Origin: Flavobacterium tistrianum
Lineage (GTDB): Bacteria > Bacteroidota > Bacteroidia > Flavobacteriales > Flavobacteriaceae
Length of the DNA stretch: 64,000 bases
NCBI RefSeq assembly: GCF_003254545.1
Contig: NZ_QJRH01000071.1
Span: 186,001 to 250,000 of the forward strand
Reading direction: 5' to 3'
Below the pieces are notes generated by a model. That model saw only the letters and a program-made list of their open reading frames with translations, had not been told where the DNA came from and did no database searches. Position numbers and translations under genes: made by a program. Every line of letters starts with the position of its first letter. The stretch's first letter is position 1. Below are positions 1 through 8,570 of this stretch, piece by piece.

Positions 1-2
1 GT

Positions 3-80
3 CATGATACTAAGGAAGTTAAAGCAACAACTGAAGATTATGACAACCTTCACAGCTGTTGCAAGTATGTAAGAGAATAA
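3..80 (+). CDS. C-terminal fragment of an unidentified protein
   Basis: An open frame enters from the left edge in frame 3 and ends at a TAA at 78-80, leaving 25 residues ending in HSCCKYVRE. A strong terminator follows 11 bases later, which supports this being the true end of a gene. The adjacent cysteines could bind metal or a cofactor, but the fragment is too short to identify a family. Confidence 0.5.
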   Translation, partial: HDTKEVKATTEDYDNLHSCCKYVRE

Positions 81-91
81 TAATTAAAGAG

Positions 92-119
92 GCCCAAACA
101 ACTAGTTTGGGCTTTTTTT
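92..119 (+). terminator. Intrinsic terminator after the left-edge gene
   Basis: An 8 bp perfect stem (GCCCAAAC / GTTTGGGC) with a 5-base loop is followed by seven T. It closes the partial gene to the left and separates it from the DedA gene. Confidence 0.85.
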
Positions 120-213
120 AATAGTTAATTTATGTTTAAAATACCGTATTTTATTGTGGTTAAGGTAAATTATTGTTACTTTCACGAACTATAAAAAATA
201 ACCAATCGCATTT

Positions 214-894
214 ATGAATAATTTTGAATGGACCCAGTTACTAAACCCTGAATTTTATATTACTTTAAGCGTCGGAGGTTTTCAAATTGGGTTGTTTATT
301 GTTCTGTTTATAGTTTTTGCTGAGACAGGACTTTTTGCAGGCTTTTTTCTGCCTGGAGATAGTTTGCTTTTTTTAGCAGGTATTTATAGTCGTGATTTAA
401 TTGAAAATGTTGCCTATATTCCAAATGATTTTGTAAATGTGTTTCTGCTTGCTACAGCAGTTGCTATAATGGGAGTTTTAGGTAATATGACTGGTTATTG
501 GTTTGGTGCAAAAAGCGGTTATTATTTATTTAAAAAAGAAGATACATTCTGGTTTAAGAAAAAGTACTTGCTTCAATCAAAAGACTTTTTTGAAAAATAT
601 GGAGGAAAAGCAATTATTTATGCGCGCTTCTTGCCAATTTTCAGAACGTTTGCTCCAATTGTTGCTGGAATCGTTTCGATGGACAGAAAGAAATTTATGT
701 TTTATAACGTTTTGAGTTCTTTCCTTTGGTCATTTATATTAATTTTTGCAGGGCATTATTTATACGGCGTTTTCTTAAAACAAGGAATAGATTTAAAAAA
801 ACACATTGAATATATCATTATAATAATCATCATTATTTCAACATTCCCAGTTCTAGTGAAACTTTTGAAAAAGAGACCACACGAAGAGATATAA
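214..894 (+). CDS. DedA family membrane protein (VTT domain)
   Basis: This 226-residue polytopic inner membrane protein has the DedA/VTT signature: an acidic loop with FLPGDSLLFLAG near residues 45-55, the GYWFGAKSGYYLF segment near 95-107, and the ARFLPIFRTFAPIVAGI segment near 137-153. Bacterial DedA proteins are linked to recycling of lipid carriers such as undecaprenyl phosphate and to membrane homeostasis; which lipid this one handles cannot be read from sequence. Length is normal for the family (about 200-225). The tail is a very isoleucine-rich helix followed by a basic end. It is a single-gene unit bounded by terminators on both sides. Confidence 0.9.
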   Translation: MNNFEWTQLLNPEFYITLSVGGFQIGLFIVLFIVFAETGLFAGFFLPGDSLLFLAGIYSRDLIENVAYIPNDFVNVFLLATAVAIMGVLGNMTGYWFGAKSGYYLFKKEDTFWFKKKYLLQSKDFFEKYGGKAIIYARFLPIFRTFAPIVAGIVSMDRKKFMFYNVLSSFLWSFILIFAGHYLYGVFLKQGIDLKKHIEYIIIIIIIISTFPVLVKLLKKRPHEEI

Positions 895-910
895 TCAAAT
901 AAAGAATAAT

Positions 911-943
911 AAAAAAATCCGAAGCTAAAACTTCGGATTTTTT
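911..943 (+). terminator. Bidirectional intrinsic terminator after dedA
   Basis: The core stem AATCCGAAG / CTTCGGATT is extended by A and T runs on either side, with a 6-base loop. It closes the DedA gene and can also work on the opposite strand. Confidence 0.85.
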
Positions 944-1016
944 ATGCTTGTTATTAAAACTTATTATCGACGTTTCTATTATGGGATTGTTTTTCTTAGT
1001 GATAATCTATAATAGA

Positions 1017-1059
1017 ATAAAAAAGCTGTAATTAGTTTTTAAAACGTAATTACAGCTTT
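1017..1059 (-). terminator. Terminator of the mreBCD-PBP2-rodA operon
   Basis: A 13 bp perfect inverted repeat (AAAGCTGTAATTA at 1022-1034 and its complement at 1047-1059) is followed, read on the minus strand, by six T. It lies about 80 bases beyond the rodA stop codon, as expected for the end of the rod-shape operon. Confidence 0.8.
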
Positions 1060-1137
1060 AGGTGAAATTATTTATAGTTTAATATATAGATATTCTAAAT
1101 TGGAACTTGGGACTTAAAAATTGAAGGTTTTAATTCA

Positions 1138-2373
1138 TTACCATTCATTCACTTTGTTAGCATCCATTTTAAGGAAAATAAATAGTAAAATAGTGAATCC
1201 CCAGAGTCCAGAACCTCCATATGAAAAGAAGGGCAGAGGAACCCCAATTGTTGGGAAAATTCCAATTACCATCGCAATGTTTACAAAGAAATGGATAAAG
1301 AGAATTGCGGCGACACAATAGCCGTAAACCCTACTGAATTTAGTTTTCTGTCTTTCTGCTAAATAAATAACTCTAAGAAGTAGACCTGTAAAAAGTAAAA
1401 TCACTACTAATGAACCTGCAAATCCCCATTCTTCTCCAACAGTGGTAAAGATATAATCGGTGTGCTGTTCAGGTACAAATCCTCCTTTGGTTTGTGTTCC
1501 TTCAAGAAAACCTTTTCCTAGCCATCCTCCAGAACCAATAGCAATCTCAGATTGGTTGGTATTGTATCCAATACCTTTCATATCTACAGTTTTACCTAGT
1601 AAAATATTAAAACGGTCTCTGTGGTGTTGTTTAAAAACGTTATCAAATACATAATCAACAGAGAAAACGAATCCAGAAATTAAGACGAGTAAAATTCCGC
1701 TTAAGATGATGTTTCTGTCAACTACTCTACCTTTAAAGTGTATAATTGCTAACACGATAAAAGCCATTCCAATAACAGCGTACGGCTCTAAAACTAAAGT
1801 AAGAACGAAAAGAACAATGGTAATAAATGCTGTCCATACATACCAAGAAGGCAAGCCTTCTCTATATAAAACAAGAATAAATGCACTATAAATTAAAGCA
1901 CTCCCAGGGTCTGGTTGTGGTAAAATTAATATTACAGGCAATAGCATAATAGCTAAAGCTTGAATTTGTCTATTGGTTTCTTTTAAGTTGATTTGCGTAT
2001 CACTCAAATATTTGGCTAATGCGAGAGAGGTTGCTGCTTTCGCAAACTCAGAAGGCTGTAAAGTAAAACTCCCTATGGCGTACCAGCATCGCTGTCCTGC
2101 TATGGTTTTCCCGAAAAGGAATAATCCTGCAAGGGACAGTAAGGAAACTCCGAAGATGATACTCGCGTATTTTTCGTAAAATTTTCCGTCAACAAAAAGC
2201 ACAACAAATATCAATGGAATAGTACAGCAGATAAAAATCAGCTGTTTTTGGTATGTTCCATCGGTAGATAATAAAGAAGACGAATAGATATTAAGCCAAC
2301 CTAAAGTTACCAGCGCAATGTAGATAAAGACACTTATCCAATCAATATTATTTTTTACACTTTGATTTTTCAT
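1138..2373 (-). CDS. rodA: Rod shape-determining protein RodA (SEDS glycosyltransferase)
   Basis: RodA is the SEDS-family peptidoglycan polymerase that builds lateral wall glycan strands from lipid II together with its cognate class B PBP2. The 411-residue protein is almost entirely hydrophobic with about ten membrane spans. It carries family motifs such as LQPSEFAKAATSLALA near residue 103, LPQPDPGSALIY near 151, a periplasmic EQHTDYIFTTVGEEWGF segment near 300, and the terminal IGVPLPFFSYGGSGLW segment. It starts 15 bases after the PBP2 stop and is the last gene of the mreBCD-mrdA-rodA operon. Lineage-typical order and motifs make the call secure. Confidence 0.96.
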   Translation of the reverse strand: MKNQSVKNNIDWISVFIYIALVTLGWLNIYSSSLLSTDGTYQKQLIFICCTIPLIFVVLFVDGKFYEKYASIIFGVSLLSLAGLFLFGKTIAGQRCWYAIGSFTLQPSEFAKAATSLALAKYLSDTQINLKETNRQIQALAIMLLPVILILPQPDPGSALIYSAFILVLYREGLPSWYVWTAFITIVLFVLTLVLEPYAVIGMAFIVLAIIHFKGRVVDRNIILSGILLVLISGFVFSVDYVFDNVFKQHHRDRFNILLGKTVDMKGIGYNTNQSEIAIGSGGWLGKGFLEGTQTKGGFVPEQHTDYIFTTVGEEWGFAGSLVVILLFTGLLLRVIYLAERQKTKFSRVYGYCVAAILFIHFFVNIAMVIGIFPTIGVPLPFFSYGGSGLWGFTILLFIFLKMDANKVNEW

Positions 2374-2388
2374 TTGAAATAATCTTTC

Positions 2389-4362
2389 TTAGTTTTCTTT
2401 AGTAGTGTCTACTGCTGTTTTTTTAACTTCAGTTTTTGGTGCCGTTGCGGATGGTGCTTTTGGCTTTATAATTTTTGCTTGTAAAATAGAATCTTTTGGT
2501 ACAGATTCTATTTTAAGGGCATCACTTATTCCACCTACTTTAGCATATTCTGAAAGTAAGCTTTTGTTTAATACTCTTACTTCTAGGTCGGTTCTCGTAA
2601 TTTTTTTTCTTAGATATTTCTCAATCATTAAACTCGCAATCGGACCTGCAACTGTTGCTCCAAAACCTCCGTTTTCAATCATAACCGCAATAGCAATTTT
2701 TGGATTGTCTTTTGGGGCAAAAGCAACAAATATAGAGTGGTCTTTAAGCTGTGTTCTCTTACCGTTTATTTTGGCAAAGTTCTCTGCAGTACCTGTTTTT
2801 CCACAAATGTCAATTCCTTCCACTCTAAGTGCATAAGCAGTACCTTTGTTATACACATCAAATAATCCGCTGATAACTGGTGGGAAATATTTTTGATCAA
2901 TCGTAGTTACGTGTTTTGTAGTGAACTTTTCATCGATTTTTTCTCCCTCAATTTTTTTAATGATATGAGGAGTATAATAATATCCTTGATTTGCGACAGT
3001 CGCCATCATGTTTGCCAATTGGATTGGAGTCATCAAAACCTCTCCCTGACCAATTGCATTAGAGACAATCGTTGAGCTTCTCCATCCGCCATTAGGATAG
3101 ATTCTTTTGTACGTTTTAGAAGTCGGAATATTTCCTCTTTTTCCAGTAGGCAAATCATATCCCATAAACTGACCTAAACCAAAACTTTTTATGTGACTGC
3201 TCCAAACATCAACAGCATGGCCTGGATCTTTATACTTGTTGATGGTAAGCATATAAGCTTGTCCAAAATAGGTGTTACAAGAATTGTAAATTCCGTTATG
3301 TAATTGATGCGGACCAAAACCGTGGCACTTCATAAAACGGCCTCCGCCATAACTAAATCCGTGATGACACATGAAAGTAGTTTGTTCATTTATAACACCT
3401 TCTTGAAGCGCCACTAAACCAGTCAGGATTTTGAATGGAGAACCTGGAGGATACTCTGCTAAAAGTCCTCTGTCATATAAAGGTTTTGCAATAGAATCGT
3501 GATATAAAAGAGTATAATTTTTAGATCTCTGACGTCCTACTAAAATACCTGGATCATAAGAAGGAGCTGTGACCAATGCTAGAATTTCTCCAGATTTTGG
3601 TTCAATAGCAACAATTCCTCCTCGCTTATTAATCATCAATTCTTCACCATATTTCTGAAGTTCAGAATCAATTGTTAAGTTGATATCTTCTCCAGCTACA
3701 GCAATAGTATCATATTTTCCTTCTTTATAAGGGCCAATTTCTCGATTGTATTTGTCTTTTTGAATGTATTTTACACCTTTTATACCGCGTAAAATCTCTT
3801 CATAGCTTTCTTCTACACCTTGTTTTCCAATTAAATCTCCGCTGTTATAGTAGGGATTTTTGGCAATTTGTTTTTCGTTTACCTGAGTAATAAAACCAAA
3901 TATGTTGGCGCCGTAATCAACTTCATAATCACGAAGAGAACGTTTTTGGAAATAGAAACCTTCATATTTTCTGATTTTCTCCTGAAAAGCAGCAAATTCG
4001 TTTTTATTCAGCTGAGATAAAAATACAGACGGAAGCCTTGGGCTATATACTTTTGCTTTTTCAATACGCTTTTGGTATTCCTCTTGGGTAATATTCAGAA
4101 GAGCACAAAATTCGGCAATATTTAAGTCTTTTTTTATGTCTCTTGGAATAACCATGATATCATAAGAAGCCTGATTCGCAACGAGAAGTTTTCCGTTACG
4201 ATCATAAATATAACCTCTTTCTGGGTAGTCATATACTTTTTTTATCGCATTATTTTCCGATTTCAGTTTAAAGGAATCATCAATAATCTGCAGGTAAAAA
4301 ATCCTAATCACTAGCAAAGACGCTGCTATAATAATTATAGTGGGCAGCAAGACTTTTCTCAT
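2389..4362 (-). CDS. mrdA: Penicillin-binding protein 2 (elongation transpeptidase)
   Basis: This class B PBP is the transpeptidase partner of RodA. It has an N-terminal membrane anchor (residues about 5-25), a pedestal/dimerisation domain with the ERGYIYDRNGKLL motif near 48-60, and a transpeptidase domain with the nucleophile in PGSPFK (Ser308, Lys311), the SCN motif (361-363) and KTG in GKTGTAE. Between SxxK and SxN there is a Cys/His-rich stretch (Cys332, His333, His334, Cys346, His347, His352), where E. coli PBP2 is known to bind zinc; metal binding here is inferred. The 657-residue length is typical. The C-terminal tail after about residue 620 is a Lys/Pro/Thr-rich linker. It overlaps the mreD stop by 4 bases, indicating translational coupling. 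Confidence 0.96.
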   Translation of the reverse strand: MRKVLLPTIIIIAASLLVIRIFYLQIIDDSFKLKSENNAIKKVYDYPERGYIYDRNGKLLVANQASYDIMVIPRDIKKDLNIAEFCALLNITQEEYQKRIEKAKVYSPRLPSVFLSQLNKNEFAAFQEKIRKYEGFYFQKRSLRDYEVDYGANIFGFITQVNEKQIAKNPYYNSGDLIGKQGVEESYEEILRGIKGVKYIQKDKYNREIGPYKEGKYDTIAVAGEDINLTIDSELQKYGEELMINKRGGIVAIEPKSGEILALVTAPSYDPGILVGRQRSKNYTLLYHDSIAKPLYDRGLLAEYPPGSPFKILTGLVALQEGVINEQTTFMCHHGFSYGGGRFMKCHGFGPHQLHNGIYNSCNTYFGQAYMLTINKYKDPGHAVDVWSSHIKSFGLGQFMGYDLPTGKRGNIPTSKTYKRIYPNGGWRSSTIVSNAIGQGEVLMTPIQLANMMATVANQGYYYTPHIIKKIEGEKIDEKFTTKHVTTIDQKYFPPVISGLFDVYNKGTAYALRVEGIDICGKTGTAENFAKINGKRTQLKDHSIFVAFAPKDNPKIAIAVMIENGGFGATVAGPIASLMIEKYLRKKITRTDLEVRVLNKSLLSEYAKVGGISDALKIESVPKDSILQAKIIKPKAPSATAPKTEVKKTAVDTTKEN

Positions 4363-4865
4363 CGTTTATTGGGCTTAATAAGATAAATTATTATTATTGA
4401 GGTGATTATAGTAAAGATAGAACTAAATAAGGTTCGAAGCAAAATGTCCCAGATAAATTTGAATTGAAATGCTTCTAAAACAAATAATACAATATGATGC
4501 ATTAAAACCGAAACCAATATAAATGAAAATCGCTCTGGTGTTAAAGATTCATTCAGTTTAATGGTTTGATACTCATAACTTAAGCCAAATGAAAATTTAA
4601 AAATATAAGGCCTGTAATAGGCTAAAATAACACACGCAGTAGCATGTATCCCGCCAGAATTACAGAACATATCCATGATTAGTCCTAAGAAAAAGCTTGA
4701 GATGATTAATCCAGCTTTATTGCTGTTTACTGGGTAAAGAATGATATACAAGATATACGGAAACGGACTTATATATCCTAAGAAATTCATATTGTTGAAA
4801 ATAACAATCTGAATTGCCAGCAACATAATAAATCGAAAAATATTGACTAACAGAGCGCTATTCAT
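4359..4865 (-). CDS. mreD: Rod shape-determining protein MreD
   Basis: A 168-residue, strongly hydrophobic protein with about five membrane spans sits between mreC and the PBP2 gene and overlaps both (8 bases with mreC, 4 with PBP2). MreD is the poorly conserved membrane component of the elongasome, linking MreC to RodA/PBP2. The acidic segment LGLIMDMFCNSGGIHA near residues 60-75 resembles the family's conserved DxF/GxHA region. Identification rests on position and topology as much as on sequence. Confidence 0.88.
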   Translation of the reverse strand: MNSALLVNIFRFIMLLAIQIVIFNNMNFLGYISPFPYILYIILYPVNSNKAGLIISSFFLGLIMDMFCNSGGIHATACVILAYYRPYIFKFSFGLSYEYQTIKLNESLTPERFSFILVSVLMHHIVLFVLEAFQFKFIWDILLRTLFSSIFTIITSIIIIYLIKPNKR

Positions 4866-5682
4866 TTTTTTCTTTGTTTTCTAAATTAATAAGTTCCTCT
4901 CTGTCTTTGCTCTTGATAATATAAACGTGCCCTAAGTTCGTCATGTCATTAAATAGTTTAACTTTTATGACATAAAAACTTGTTTGGGTCTCTTTGTAAA
5001 TTGTTTCAACAGTTCCAATGTTGATTCCTTCAGGAAAAATAACAGATTGTCCTCCTGTTACAATTGTATCTCCTTTTTTAACTGAAGCTAACCTCGGAAC
5101 ATCTCTTAACTGTACAAATCCAGTGCTTTTTCCATCCCATGTCAAAGAACCAAAATGATTTGATTTTTTTAACTTGGCATTAATTTGAGATTTCATATTC
5201 AAAATGCTCACTACGGTAGAATATCGTGGTGATGTATCGTCTATAATACCAACAATTCCTAAACTGTTTATTACTCCCATATCTGGTTTTACGCCATCAT
5301 TTGACCCGGAATTTAAAGTAAGAAAGTTTTCGTGTGTGCTGTATGTATTATGAATTACTTTTGATACAATGATATCAGCAGGTTTTACCCCTTTAATGGT
5401 ATCAGGTAAAGGTAATTTTGATGTGTCTTCTTTGTTGAATAAAAGACTTTTTAATCTTGCGTTCTCAAGTACAAGTTCGTCGTTTTCAGCTCTTAAATTC
5501 ATGTATTCATTAACACGATTGATTTTTTCATAAACACCTCCGCTTAAGAAATTGGCAGAACTGATTATTTTGCTTCTGTGGTAAGAATGAGATTGAATCG
5601 TGAGTCCTAACGAAATACCTAAAAGCAGCAAAAACAGCAATCGATTACTGTTTCTTATAAGGAAATTAAATATTTGCTGCAT
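4858..5682 (-). CDS. mreC: Rod shape-determining protein MreC
   Basis: MreC has an N-terminal membrane anchor (residues about 12-30), a short coiled coil (about 55-85, rich in Glu/Asn/Leu) and a periplasmic beta domain. The beta domain has the family motifs LNSGSNDGVKPDMGVI near residue 125, VVGI-like GIVGIIDDT near 142 and VKKGDTIVTGGQSVIFPEGI near 203-222. It scaffolds PBP2 in the elongation complex. At 274 residues it is of usual length. It follows mreB after a 111-base gap and overlaps mreD, consistent with one operon. Confidence 0.94.
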   Translation of the reverse strand: MQQIFNFLIRNSNRLLFLLLLGISLGLTIQSHSYHRSKIISSANFLSGGVYEKINRVNEYMNLRAENDELVLENARLKSLLFNKEDTSKLPLPDTIKGVKPADIIVSKVIHNTYSTHENFLTLNSGSNDGVKPDMGVINSLGIVGIIDDTSPRYSTVVSILNMKSQINAKLKKSNHFGSLTWDGKSTGFVQLRDVPRLASVKKGDTIVTGGQSVIFPEGINIGTVETIYKETQTSFYVIKVKLFNDMTNLGHVYIIKSKDREELINLENKEKNE

Positions 5683-5793
5683 TTCTTGTCTGGTTATTTT
5701 GTTTCAGGATATGCTTAAAGGTTTCAGTTTTTACAAGGGTCAAACAATATAAATTTGACCCTTATAAAAGTAAATTGATTATTATTTTGAATC

Positions 5794-6822
5794 TTATTTG
5801 ATTAAGATACTTTTGAATTTTGCAATGTTTTTAAGAGCCATTCCTGTACCGCGAACAACAGCTCTCAAAGGATCTTCAGCAATATAAACTGGTAAATCTG
5901 TTTTTTGAGAGATACGTTTGTCAAGACCTCTTAACATAGATCCTCCACCAGCTAAATAGATACCAGTGTTGTAGATGTCTGCTGCTAACTCAGGTGGAGT
6001 CTGAGATAATGTTTCCATTACCGCATCTTCAATACGCTGAATAGATTTGTCTAATGCTTTTGCAATTTCACGGTAAGAAACATCTACTTGTTTTGGTTTA
6101 CCAGTAAGCAAATCTCTACCTTGAACTGACATATCTTCTGGCGGACCGTCTAAATCTTCGATCGCCGCTCCAATTTGAATTTTAATTTTTTCAGCAGTAC
6201 TTTCTCCAACAAAAAGGTTATGTTGTGTACGCATGTAATACACGATATCGTTTGTGAAAACGTCACCTGCAATTTTAACAGATTTGTCGCAAACAATTCC
6301 GCCCAAAGCGATAACAGCAATTTCTGTTGTACCACCTCCGATATCGACAATCATGTTTCCTTTTGGTTGCATAATATCAATACCAATACCAATTGCCGCC
6401 GCCATTGGTTCATGAATCAAGTAAACTTCTTTTCCGTTTACTCTCTCACAAGATTCCTTCACCGCTCTCATCTCCACTTCAGTAATACCAGAAGGAATAC
6501 ATACAACCATACGTAAAGCTGGAGTAAACATTCTTTTTTTCAATGCAGGAATACTTTTAATGAACATATTGATCATTTTTTCCGAAGCATCAAAATCAGC
6601 GATTACACCATCTTTCAAAGGCCTTATAGTTTTGATGTTTTCATGTGTTTTACCTTGCATCATATTGGCTTCCTTACCAACAGCAATGATTTTGCCTGAT
6701 ACTCTATCACGTGCAACGATAGATGGACTATCAATGACAACTTTATCATTATGAATGATTAAAGTGTTTGCGGTTCCAAGGTCTATCGCAATATCCTCGG
6801 TCATGAAATCAAAAAATCCCAT
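5794..6822 (-). CDS. mreB: Rod shape-determining protein MreB (bacterial actin)
   Basis: MreB polymerises on the inner membrane and positions the elongation machinery. The 342-residue protein shows the actin-fold nucleotide motifs: phosphate 1 DLGTANTLI at residues 14-22, phosphate 2 DIGGGTTEIAVIALGG near 160-175, and the adenosine loop AGGGSMLRGLD near 291-301. The N-terminal MGFFDFMTEDIAIDLG is typical of Bacteroidota MreB. It is the first gene of the five-gene cell-shape operon and lies 56 bases downstream of purH, with a possible promoter of its own in that gap. Confidence 0.98.
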   Translation of the reverse strand: MGFFDFMTEDIAIDLGTANTLIIHNDKVVIDSPSIVARDRVSGKIIAVGKEANMMQGKTHENIKTIRPLKDGVIADFDASEKMINMFIKSIPALKKRMFTPALRMVVCIPSGITEVEMRAVKESCERVNGKEVYLIHEPMAAAIGIGIDIMQPKGNMIVDIGGGTTEIAVIALGGIVCDKSVKIAGDVFTNDIVYYMRTQHNLFVGESTAEKIKIQIGAAIEDLDGPPEDMSVQGRDLLTGKPKQVDVSYREIAKALDKSIQRIEDAVMETLSQTPPELAADIYNTGIYLAGGGSMLRGLDKRISQKTDLPVYIAEDPLRAVVRGTGMALKNIAKFKSILIK

Positions 6823-6864
6823 AAGTTTTTTAGGGGTTTAAAATGTTATAAATTATTTATCGAA

Positions 6865-6872
6865 CAAAGTTA
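6865..6872 (-). promoter_or_regulatory. Possible -7 box for mreB
   Basis: On the minus strand the short purH-mreB gap contains TAACTTTG, a match to the flavobacterial -7 consensus TANNTTTG, 42 bases before the mreB start. No clear TTG -33 element is seen at the right distance, so read-through from purH is an alternative. Confidence 0.4.
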
Positions 6873-6878
6873 AACAAA

Positions 6879-8405
6879 TTAATGTTTAAAATGACGAGTT
6901 CCTGTAAATACCATTGCAAGATTATTTTCATTGCAATAATTTATACTTAATTCGTCTTTTATCGAACCTCCTGGCTGAATTACAGCAGTTATTCCTGCTT
7001 TTTTGGCTAATTCTACACAATCCGGAAATGGAAAAAATGCATCACTTGCCATCGAAGCTCCATTTAAATCAAATCCAAAAGCTTTTGCTTTGTCAACTGC
7101 TTGAATTAAAGCGTCGACTCTTGAAGTCTGACCTGTCCCTGATGAAATCAATGTTCCGTTTTTAGCAAATACAATAGTGTTTGATTTTGTATTCTTGCAA
7201 ATTTTAGAAGCAAAGATCAAATCTTCGATCTCTTGAGCAGTAGGTTCTGTAATGGTAACGGTTTTTAAATGCTCTTTATTATCCGTAATATTATTTCTGT
7301 CCTGAATTAACAATCCGTTAAGACAAGTTCTTACTTGACGAGCTGGTAATTCAACGTCGTTTTGTACTAATATGATTCTGTTTTTCTTCTCTTGTAAAAC
7401 TGTGACAGCCTCATCATCATAAGCTGGAGCGATTACAACTTCGCAGAATAATTTGTTGATTTCCTGTGCAGTTTCTAAATCAATTTTAGTGTTAGAAATT
7501 AACACTCCTCCAAAAGCTGAAGTTGGATCACAAGCTAAAGCTGCTAAATAAGCTTCACTGATTGTTTTTCTTGAAGCCAATCCGCAAGCATTGTTGTGTT
7601 TTAAAATCGCGAATGTTGGTCCGTCAGTTTTAAACTCAGCAATTAAATTTACTGCAGCATCAACATCTAGCAAGTTGTTGTATGACAATTCTTTTCCGTG
7701 AAGTTTTTTGAACATTGCGTCAAAATCTCCAAAGAAAAATCCTTTTTGGTGAGGGTTTTCACCATATCTTAAAATTTGACCGTTTGCAATGCTTTCTTTG
7801 TAAATGGTCTCATCTGTGTTGAAATAATTAAAAATAGCTCCATCGTAGTGAGATGAAACGTGGAATGCTTTAGTAGCAAACAATCTTCTGTTTTCAAGAG
7901 TTGTTGCTCCGTCTTGCTCCGTAATCAAGTCCAAAAGTAAGCTGTACTCGTTAACAGAAGCTACAATTACAGTGTCTTTGAAATTTTTTGCACCAGCACG
8001 AATTAATGAAATACCACCGATATCAATTTTTTCAATAATATCTTGTTCGCTTGCTCCAGAAGCAACTGTTTTTTCAAAAGGATATAAATCAACAATTACC
8101 AAATCAATCTGAGGAATGTCAAATTCCTTCATTTGCTGAACATCGCTTTCATTGTCTTGACGATTCAAAATTCCTCCGAAGATTTTTGGGTGTAAAGTTT
8201 TAACTCTTCCGCCAAGAATTTCAGGGAAAGAAGTAATATCTTCAACAGGAACTACTGGAATGCCAAGGTTTTTGATAAAATCTTCAGTTCCTCCAGTTGA
8301 ATAAAGCGTTACATTTTGTTCGTGTAATTTCCTAACAATTGGTTCTAATCCATCTTTAGAAAAAACAGAAATTAATGCCGATTGTATTTTTTTAGTTGTG
8401 CTCAT
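6879..8405 (-). CDS. purH: Bifunctional AICAR formyltransferase / IMP cyclohydrolase
   Basis: PurH performs the last two steps of purine synthesis. The N-terminal IMP cyclohydrolase (MGS-like) domain, residues about 1-200, has GGRVKTLHPKIFGGIL. The C-terminal formyltransferase domain has the catalytic KHNNACG motif, IQPGGSIKD and the terminal GTRHFKH. The frame could begin nine codons upstream, but the ATG at 8403-8405 (MSTTKKIQSALISVFSKDG) matches the family start and sits just after a promoter-like TACTTTTG, so I use it. Length is then 508 residues, as usual. It is the gene immediately before the mre operon. Confidence 0.97.
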   Translation of the reverse strand: MSTTKKIQSALISVFSKDGLEPIVRKLHEQNVTLYSTGGTEDFIKNLGIPVVPVEDITSFPEILGGRVKTLHPKIFGGILNRQDNESDVQQMKEFDIPQIDLVIVDLYPFEKTVASGASEQDIIEKIDIGGISLIRAGAKNFKDTVIVASVNEYSLLLDLITEQDGATTLENRRLFATKAFHVSSHYDGAIFNYFNTDETIYKESIANGQILRYGENPHQKGFFFGDFDAMFKKLHGKELSYNNLLDVDAAVNLIAEFKTDGPTFAILKHNNACGLASRKTISEAYLAALACDPTSAFGGVLISNTKIDLETAQEINKLFCEVVIAPAYDDEAVTVLQEKKNRIILVQNDVELPARQVRTCLNGLLIQDRNNITDNKEHLKTVTITEPTAQEIEDLIFASKICKNTKSNTIVFAKNGTLISSGTGQTSRVDALIQAVDKAKAFGFDLNGASMASDAFFPFPDCVELAKKAGITAVIQPGGSIKDELSINYCNENNLAMVFTGTRHFKH

Positions 8406-8429
8406 TGTGTAGTTATGATTTTGAGACTG

Positions 8430-8437
8430 CAAAAGTA
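8430..8437 (-). promoter_or_regulatory. Putative -7 box for purH
   Basis: Minus-strand TACTTTTG matches TANNTTTG and lies about 25 bases before the chosen purH ATG. The -33 region is only T-rich, without a clear TTG. Confidence 0.45.
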
Positions 8438-8570
8438 GTTTTTTTATATATTATATTAAAAAAAATTAGTGTAACAAAATGCTAAAAAATTCTACTGATG
8501 AGTAAGTTAACTTTTATTAGGTTTTTGAATTTAAATTATTGAATTTTACTTTATTGAAAAATACAAAAAT

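Noticed and set aside
2405..2836. A 143-codon plus-strand frame within the PBP2 gene
   Set aside because: It is the antisense shadow of the PBP2 coding sequence with no independent support.
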